This document shows, in pieces, positions 12,848 through 16,623 of a stretch of DNA of 16,623 bases. Within the stretch, counting starts at the first letter, position 1. Each line of letters opens with the position of its first letter. A program made the position numbers and the translations under genes. This DNA is from Candidatus Nomurabacteria bacterium GW2011_GWF2_43_8 (GTDB lineage: Bacteria; Patescibacteriota; Minisyncoccia; Phycocordibacterales; UBA9973): assembly GCA_001000035.1 (NCBI GenBank), contig LCGX01000005.1, positions 1-16,623 of the forward strand. Direction: 5' to 3'. A model generated the notes under the pieces. The model had not been told where the DNA came from, did not search any database, and saw only the letters and a program-made list of their open reading frames with translations.

Positions 12848-14551
12848 CTATCGACCGATAAGCATTTTTTCGCTACTTTTTGCCTTCATCCCGGCTATTG
12901 GAATGGCCGCATAAAATACCGACCCCTCATTCTCGCGCGAAGTGAACCATATCGACCCGCCGCAATGGTCCAGAATGGATTTTGATAGATAAAGCCCGAG
13001 GCCTGTTCCGTCAGTATGTTGTTCTATGGCATTGTCAGCTCTAAAAAGCTTGGTAAATATTCTGCTTTGTTCCTTTTGCGGAATACCCTGCCCGGTATCA
13101 GACACAATAAACACAAAACTTTTCTCTTTTAAAATATTTTTGCCGAGCATTTCCCCTTTTTCCGCGATTTTTGATTCGACTCGGATACTGCCTCCTTCAG
13201 CCGTGTAATTTATGGCATTTGTTACCAAGTTATTGATTATAATGCGAAACAATGATTCATCAAGCATTAACATCATATTTTTTTCCAGCGCGGTTTTTAA
13301 TTTCAATTTTTTCTTTTCAATTAAGGATTGCAATTCATCAAGAACGCCCGATATAACCGCGGAAACGTTTTTTTTGCTTACCTGGATGGTGAACGCTCCG
13401 AGCTCGATACGCGAAACGTTTAAAAGCGCGTTAACCAAGTCAATCATCCGTTGATTCGAAGAACGGATTTCTCTAAAATATTCTTTCTGATTTTCGTTAA
13501 ACTCGCCCATTTTGCCGCTAAGTAGCCTCTCGGTAAGCAATTTAATAGCGGTCGGCGGAGTTTTGAGCTGATGAGAAGCGAGCGATATAAATTCACTCTT
13601 AGCCTTGTCTATCTCTTTTTCTTTGGTAACGTCGCGAAAGATAAGTATTGCCCCGATAATTCCTTTTTTATAAATTACGGGCGTAGCTGTTATGGTCGCC
13701 GGGAATCGTCTGCCGTCCTTAAAAACAAGATAGTAGCTGGTAGTGGGAATAGTTGTAATTGTTTTCCTGGTTGCTAAAGCTTGGTGAATCGGTCTTTGGT
13801 TTGCCGGAATCGGATGACCTTTTTCGTCTTCCATCTGCATGATCTCGCTTGTATGCCGCCCGACGGCATCTTCCGCCTTCCATTTGGTTATTTCTTCCGT
13901 TGATTTGCTAAAAAATATAATTTTCCGGTTTTTATCAACGACGATCATCCCATCGCCGACGGAGGCCAAAATTGCCTCGTCTTTTGCTTTTGACCTTTCC
14001 GCTTCGTTGTATTGCTCCGTTAATTTCTTCTGTAATTTCTTTTCTTCGGCCAGAGCTAAGCTTAAGTTGCGCGAATTAACCTCAAGTTCCGCCCAAGCCG
14101 CCAAATTTTTCAGGATTTCTTTGTCATTTTTGGAAAATTTTCTTGGCTTTGTGTCCTTGACGCAGAAAACACCGACTCGCTCTCCGTCCGCGTTTACAAT
14201 CGGAACGCCGGCATAAAAACGTATGAATGGCTTGCCAATTACCATCGGATTGTCCAAAAATCTTTTGTCCTTTTTGGTATCCGGGATAACAAATACGTCG
14301 TTGGCGAGCAGGGCATGCCCGCAGAAGGAAATCGCCCGGTCGCCTTCCCGAACCGGAAGACCTACGCATGATTTAAACCATTCCCGCTTGGCATCGATAA
14401 GGGTCAGAGTCGAGATAGGAACATTAAAAATTTTGGTTGCGGTTCGGGTAATGCGATCAAAACGCTCTTCCGGCTTTGTATCAAGAAGCCCCAGTTTATA
14501 AAGGGACAGAAGGCGTTCTTTTTCATTTTTAGGGATTGGTGCTTTTTCCAT
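12848..14551 (-). CDS. Soluble GAF-PAS sensor histidine kinase
   Basis: A 567-residue kinase with no membrane segment. Domains in order: GAF at about 28-160 (start ...LGLLDTKPEERFDRITR..., then SFCGHALL and FYAGVPI), a coiled linker (165-190), PAS at about 190-310 (SVGDGMIVVDKNRKI to GAILIFRDVT), HisKA at about 315-385 with phospho-histidine His327 in SHQLKTPP, and HATPase at about 430-550. The N box NNLVTNAINYT (Asn445), DTGQGIP (Asp485) and GTGLGL (515-520) are intact, so the enzyme should be active. The GAF domain is of the type often found at the N-terminus of cytoplasmic kinases and phosphodiesterases; its ligand is unknown. An AAAGGA ribosome binding site lies 7 nt before the ATG, one of the few clear ones here. 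Two receivers follow. Confidence 0.92.
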   Translation of the reverse strand: MEKAPIPKNEKERLLSLYKLGLLDTKPEERFDRITRTATKIFNVPISTLTLIDAKREWFKSCVGLPVREGDRAISFCGHALLANDVFVIPDTKKDKRFLDNPMVIGKPFIRFYAGVPIVNADGERVGVFCVKDTKPRKFSKNDKEILKNLAAWAELEVNSRNLSLALAEEKKLQKKLTEQYNEAERSKAKDEAILASVGDGMIVVDKNRKIIFFSKSTEEITKWKAEDAVGRHTSEIMQMEDEKGHPIPANQRPIHQALATRKTITTIPTTSYYLVFKDGRRFPATITATPVIYKKGIIGAILIFRDVTKEKEIDKAKSEFISLASHQLKTPPTAIKLLTERLLSGKMGEFNENQKEYFREIRSSNQRMIDLVNALLNVSRIELGAFTIQVSKKNVSAVISGVLDELQSLIEKKKLKLKTALEKNMMLMLDESLFRIIINNLVTNAINYTAEGGSIRVESKIAEKGEMLGKNILKEKSFVFIVSDTGQGIPQKEQSRIFTKLFRADNAIEQHTDGTGLGLYLSKSILDHCGGSIWFTSRENEGSVFYAAIPIAGMKAKSSEKMLIGR

Positions 14552-14608
14552 GAATATTTCCTTTGTCGAAAAAGACTGGAAACCTTATAAAAAATCGGAG
14601 TGGAAAAA

Positions 14609-16045
14609 TTAGAATTTATGCCAGAGCACCTGGTTGGTCACTTCGTGGTGATAGATAATCTCGGAGGACTTGATAAGCGAGCCCAGGGATTTCGGACTGC
14701 GATCAGCCGCCATTTGCTTGTATTCAGTATACTTTTCCTGATTGGTCTTATTAAGAATTTTTGCTATAAAATCACTTGCTTTAAAGAGCTTGATTGCGTC
14801 ATGAATGTTGTCTGGCAAGACACGTACTCGGTCTCTTTTCTCCTTATCTTTCACGAGAGGTTGACCAAGAAACCCGGTTTTGACGATGGTGTAAAGAGCC
14901 AAGTACGGATTGGCATCCGGAGCGACGGAACGGATTTCTATGCGGGCCGACCGCTCGTTGCCGATGGGAATGCGGATCATCGAACCGCGATCAATCGGCG
15001 AGACCTTGATCTGGTTGGGCGCCTCAAAATGCGGGTCCAATCGGCGGTAAGCGTTGACGCTTGGGTTTAAAACTAGGCAGATTTCCGGCGCGTGGTTTAA
15101 AACACGGGAGGTGAAATCCCAAGCGGTGTCGGACAAGCCGTCCTTGCCCCGCGCACCGTAAAAAATATTTTTCCCGTTTTTGGAAAGAGAAACATTCATA
15201 TGCATGCCGGAGCCGTTGATGCCGATAAACGGCTTAGGCAGGAAAGTCGCCGTCATGCCCAAACTGTTGGCAACCTGCCGGCAAACCAGCTTGTAAAGCT
15301 GGATATTGTCGGCTGCCCGCATAATATCGGTATAGGAAAAATTTAGTTCAAACTGCGAAGGCGCCACCTCCGGATGGTCTTTCTCGTTTTTAAAACCCAT
15401 AGCGAGCTGCGCTTCGGCCGCGCGGTCAATGAACTGGCGCAGACGATCGAGCGGCAATGAATGATAATATCCGCCGGTTGAAATGAATTGGAAAGAGCTC
15501 GTTTCTCCGTATCTTTGTTCCGAATTTATGCCATCAACCAAAAACCCCTCCACTTCCGCCGAAATATTGACAGTTAAACCATTTTTCTTGTGAAGCTCCT
15601 CTGCGTAGAGTCCCAGTTGTCCGCGAAAATCCGAAATATACGGCTCGTGGTCCCGCTCGTGCACATTCACAAACATTATTACCTTGCCGGGACCAAATAC
15701 ATCCGACGGCAAAAATCGGATACTGCCCCAATCGATAGAGAGGCGCAGGTCGGACTCGTGTTGCTGGCTGAAACCGCGGATGGACGAACCGTCAAAAGTC
15801 AGATTATCGGCCGAATTCAGCAGGAATTTTTTGTCGTAATCGAGCATGTGAAAACGCCCTTCCAGATCCGTAAAACAAAGCGTTACGGCTTTTATTCTTT
15901 TTTCTTTTTGCAGATACAAGCGGTATTCTTTTTCCAGCTCCGTGGCAGTGGCCTTCTCCGCTCTTTCTTTGGCGCGAAGATTCATTGCTTCCAGCTCGTC
16001 GTAGGAAATTTCTAAAAAGTTCTTCAAATGTTTATTATTTTCCAT
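14609..16045 (-). CDS. glnA: Glutamine synthetase family protein
   Basis: A 478-residue glutamine synthetase that makes glutamine from glutamate, ammonia and ATP in the cytoplasm. Recognised blocks include TDLEGRFHMLDY, NLTFDGSSIRGF, SAEVEGFLV (metal ligands), HPEVAPSQFELNF, GINGSGMHMNVSL (the glutamate/ATP-site histidine), NAYRRLDPHFEAPNQ and ARIEIRSVAPDANPYLAL. Several differ from the common bacterial form (for example NAYRRLDPHFEAP where NSYKRLVPGYEAP is usual), and I see no equivalent of the adenylylated KPLYDLP tyrosine. That suggests control by expression or feedback rather than by adenylylation. Other family members attach polyamines to glutamate; length and motifs favour a true glutamine synthetase, but the divergence leaves room for that. 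No Shine-Dalgarno sequence precedes the ATG. Confidence 0.87.
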   Translation of the reverse strand: MENNKHLKNFLEISYDELEAMNLRAKERAEKATATELEKEYRLYLQKEKRIKAVTLCFTDLEGRFHMLDYDKKFLLNSADNLTFDGSSIRGFSQQHESDLRLSIDWGSIRFLPSDVFGPGKVIMFVNVHERDHEPYISDFRGQLGLYAEELHKKNGLTVNISAEVEGFLVDGINSEQRYGETSSFQFISTGGYYHSLPLDRLRQFIDRAAEAQLAMGFKNEKDHPEVAPSQFELNFSYTDIMRAADNIQLYKLVCRQVANSLGMTATFLPKPFIGINGSGMHMNVSLSKNGKNIFYGARGKDGLSDTAWDFTSRVLNHAPEICLVLNPSVNAYRRLDPHFEAPNQIKVSPIDRGSMIRIPIGNERSARIEIRSVAPDANPYLALYTIVKTGFLGQPLVKDKEKRDRVRVLPDNIHDAIKLFKASDFIAKILNKTNQEKYTEYKQMAADRSPKSLGSLIKSSEIIYHHEVTNQVLWHKF

Positions 16046-16161
16046 AACTTTTAAATTAGTTTAATAAATATTTAATATAATTAAATACTAAATTAAGTTA
16101 ATTATATATTATTTTTATAGAAAAACCCCTGTGGATAAATATCGTTGCAAAATAAAACAAA
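16046..16161 (-). promoter_or_regulatory. Very AT-rich leader/promoter zone upstream of glnA
   Basis: The first 75-80 bp upstream of glnA are almost only A and T. A TATAAT hexamer on the minus strand (16101-16106) is the best -10 candidate, without a matching -35. Transcription from the promoter at 16240-16267 would also cross this zone if it passed the hairpin at 16162-16181. Confidence 0.35.
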
Positions 16162-16181
16162 ACCCCGCCTTGCGGCGGGGT
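16150..16181 (-). terminator. Rho-independent-type terminator or attenuator hairpin upstream of glnA
   Basis: An 8-bp perfect stem ACCCCGCC/GGCGGGGT with a four-base loop (16162-16181) is followed on the minus strand by a T-rich run TTTGTTTTATTT. It lies about 50 nt into a transcript from the promoter at 16240-16267 and 116 nt before the glnA start. Confidence 0.75.
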
Positions 16182-16233
16182 CCTGCGGCACATACATTGT
16201 TCACGATAAATGCAAGAATCACCTCACACTTAC
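16182..16233 (-). ncRNA. Possible short transcript (small RNA or glnA leader)
   Basis: A good minus-strand promoter points into this stretch and a terminator hairpin closes it, so a transcript of roughly 70-85 nt (to about 16150) is predicted. I recognise no known riboswitch or small RNA family and no strong internal structure apart from the terminator. It could be a free small RNA, a glnA leader, or a by-product of rnpB insulation. Confidence 0.35.
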
Positions 16234-16239
16234 AAGTCG

Positions 16240-16267
16240 AGTATAGCATATCTGTAAAAAATTGCAA
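16240..16267 (-). promoter_or_regulatory. Promoter between rnpB and glnA
   Basis: Minus-strand TTGCAA (16262-16267), a 16-bp spacer, and TATACT (16240-16245) preceded by TG-n. The expected start is near 16233. It begins 8 bp after the rnpB terminator and reads toward the hairpin at 16162-16181 and glnA. Confidence 0.65.
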
Positions 16268-16275
16268 GGGCAAAA

Positions 16276-16305
16276 GAAAAATCCTCTCTAGTGAGAGGAT
16301 TTTTC
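16276..16305 (-). terminator. Terminator of rnpB
   Basis: A 13-bp perfect stem (GAAAAATCCTCTC paired with GAGAGGATTTTTC) with a four-base loop ends in a T-run on the minus strand. It lies 6 bp after the 3' end of the RNase P RNA. Because the stem has A- and T-runs on both sides, it could work in both directions. Confidence 0.85.
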
Positions 16306-16343
16306 GTGTTTTTGGTCTTGCGCCTATAAGCCGAATTCTGTAT

Positions 16344-16362
16344 CCTCCGACCAAGTCGGAGG
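16344..16362 (-). repeat. rnpB hairpin with CTCCGAC/GTCGGAG core (copy 1)
   Basis: Plus-strand CCTCCGAC-CAA-GTCGGAGG: 8-bp stem, three-base loop. It shares its core with the hairpins at 16413-16430 and 16580-16601. Confidence 0.7.
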
Positions 16363-16412
16363 AGATAGCAATTTATCTAGCCCTTCGGTTACCCTCAGGA
16401 TCAAGCGATTCT

Positions 16413-16430
16413 CTCCGACCTGAGTCGGAG
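16413..16430 (-). repeat. rnpB hairpin with CTCCGAC/GTCGGAG core (copy 2)
   Basis: Plus-strand CTCCGAC-CTGA-GTCGGAG: 7-bp stem, four-base loop, the same core as the other two rnpB hairpins. Confidence 0.7.
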
Positions 16431-16579
16431 CACGATCTTGCACACGCGTAAGGATTTTGCCGTTTCAGCCGGACTTAACCGGATCGTTTCTGTTCGCACC
16501 TCTGTCCTTGCGGACGGTAGGTGTTACCTACTACGTTTAACCCCGACGGACGTCGTGGGCTGTGTGTTCGGACTTTCCT

Positions 16580-16601
16580 CTCCCCGACCTAGGTCGGGGA
16601 G
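16580..16601 (-). repeat. rnpB hairpin, 22-bp perfect palindrome (copy 3)
   Basis: CTCCCCGAC-CTAG-GTCGGGGAG is a perfect 22-bp palindrome directly before the conserved GAGGAAAGTCC block, at the place expected for helix P3. It shares the CCGACC...GTCGG core with the other two. Confidence 0.7.
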
Positions 16602-16623
16602 TAGCTATCCAACGCAGGACCAA

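Larger units (their letters stand above)
16312..16623 (-). ncRNA. rnpB: RNase P RNA
   Basis: The minus strand carries the conserved 5' block GAGGAAAGTCCGAACAC (16564-16580) and the 3' block ACAGAATTCGGCTTATAGGC (16322-16341). Their P4 parts pair as CCGAA/TTCGG in place of the usual CCGGG/CCCGG, a compensatory change. The ends TTGGTCCTGCG (16613-16623) and CGCAAGACCAA (16312-16322) pair as P1 with one mismatch, so nearly the whole RNA, about 312 nt, seems to be inside the window; a few 5' bases could lie beyond it. That is short for the common A-type RNA. Three of its helices share a CTCCGAC/GTCGGAG core. The RNA processes tRNA 5' ends as the catalytic part of RNase P. Confidence 0.95.

Noticed and set aside
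14600..15070. Plus-strand open frame of 156 codons opposite glnA, and similar ones opposite the histidine kinase
   Set aside because: They are antisense to well-conserved genes and show no family motif; they are by-products of codon bias.
16115..16354. Small open frames across the glnA leader and rnpB terminator
   Set aside because: They run through terminator hairpins and the RNase P RNA, with no start signal or recognisable product.
1..16623. CRISPR arrays, insertion sequences or phage genes
   Set aside because: No regularly spaced repeats, transposase or phage-like proteins were seen.

Overview
The window looks like a chromosomal piece of a Patescibacteria (CPR)-type bacterium. The grounds are small, tightly packed genes, standard-code TGA stops, very few Shine-Dalgarno sequences, promoters placed almost on the start codon, tRNA genes without an encoded CCA, and housekeeping genes (murC, glnA, rnpB) beside genes known only at family level. 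This assignment is inference; no taxonomic marker was searched.

Layout. (1) 1-1497, plus strand: the 3' end of murC, a small glutaredoxin, tRNA-Arg(CCT) and an unrecognised acidic protein. (2) 1526-1818: a promoter and three tRNAs, Ala(GGC)-Val(CAC)-Ala(CGC). Both alanine tRNAs carry C instead of U at T-loop position 55. (3) 1838-10551: eight plus-strand genes with 2-4 nt gaps or overlaps, starting 20 nt after the last tRNA and visibly more AT-rich than much of the flanks. They encode a substrate/phospho-His half of a PEP-synthase-like dikinase, a polyprenol/phytol-kinase-like membrane protein, an NAD(P)-dependent SDR, the matching ATP-grasp half of the dikinase, a BtaA-like (DUF3419) aminocarboxypropyl transferase, a formyltransferase-like protein, an OleC-like acyl-adenylating enzyme and a UbiA-like prenyltransferase. 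(4) 10598-11554: a small membrane protein and an SRPBCC-fold protein, each behind an extended -10 element. (5) 11665-14551, minus strand: a soluble GAF-PAS histidine kinase, two stand-alone receiver proteins and a one-pass membrane protein. (6) 14609-16045, minus: a divergent glutamine synthetase, with a promoter plus terminator-like hairpin about 120-220 nt upstream. (7) 16312-16623, minus: RNase P RNA with its terminator.

The main point of interest is region 3. Read together, the families suggest acyl activation (OleC-like), carbonyl or hydroxyl redox chemistry (SDR), phosphorylation of a lipid alcohol (polyprenol-kinase-like), transfer of a prenyl or alkyl chain (UbiA-like), addition of a homoserine-type head group from SAM (BtaA-like), N-formylation, and an ATP-dependent dikinase split into two proteins. 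I know of no characterised pathway with this set of genes. The best working idea is a locus for an unusual lipid or lipid head group. The product, the order of steps and even the substrate class are inference.

The minus-strand signalling genes look like a stand-alone phospho-relay. Each receiver gene has its own TATAAT hexamer about 10 nt from the start codon, so each could also be made from a near-leaderless mRNA.
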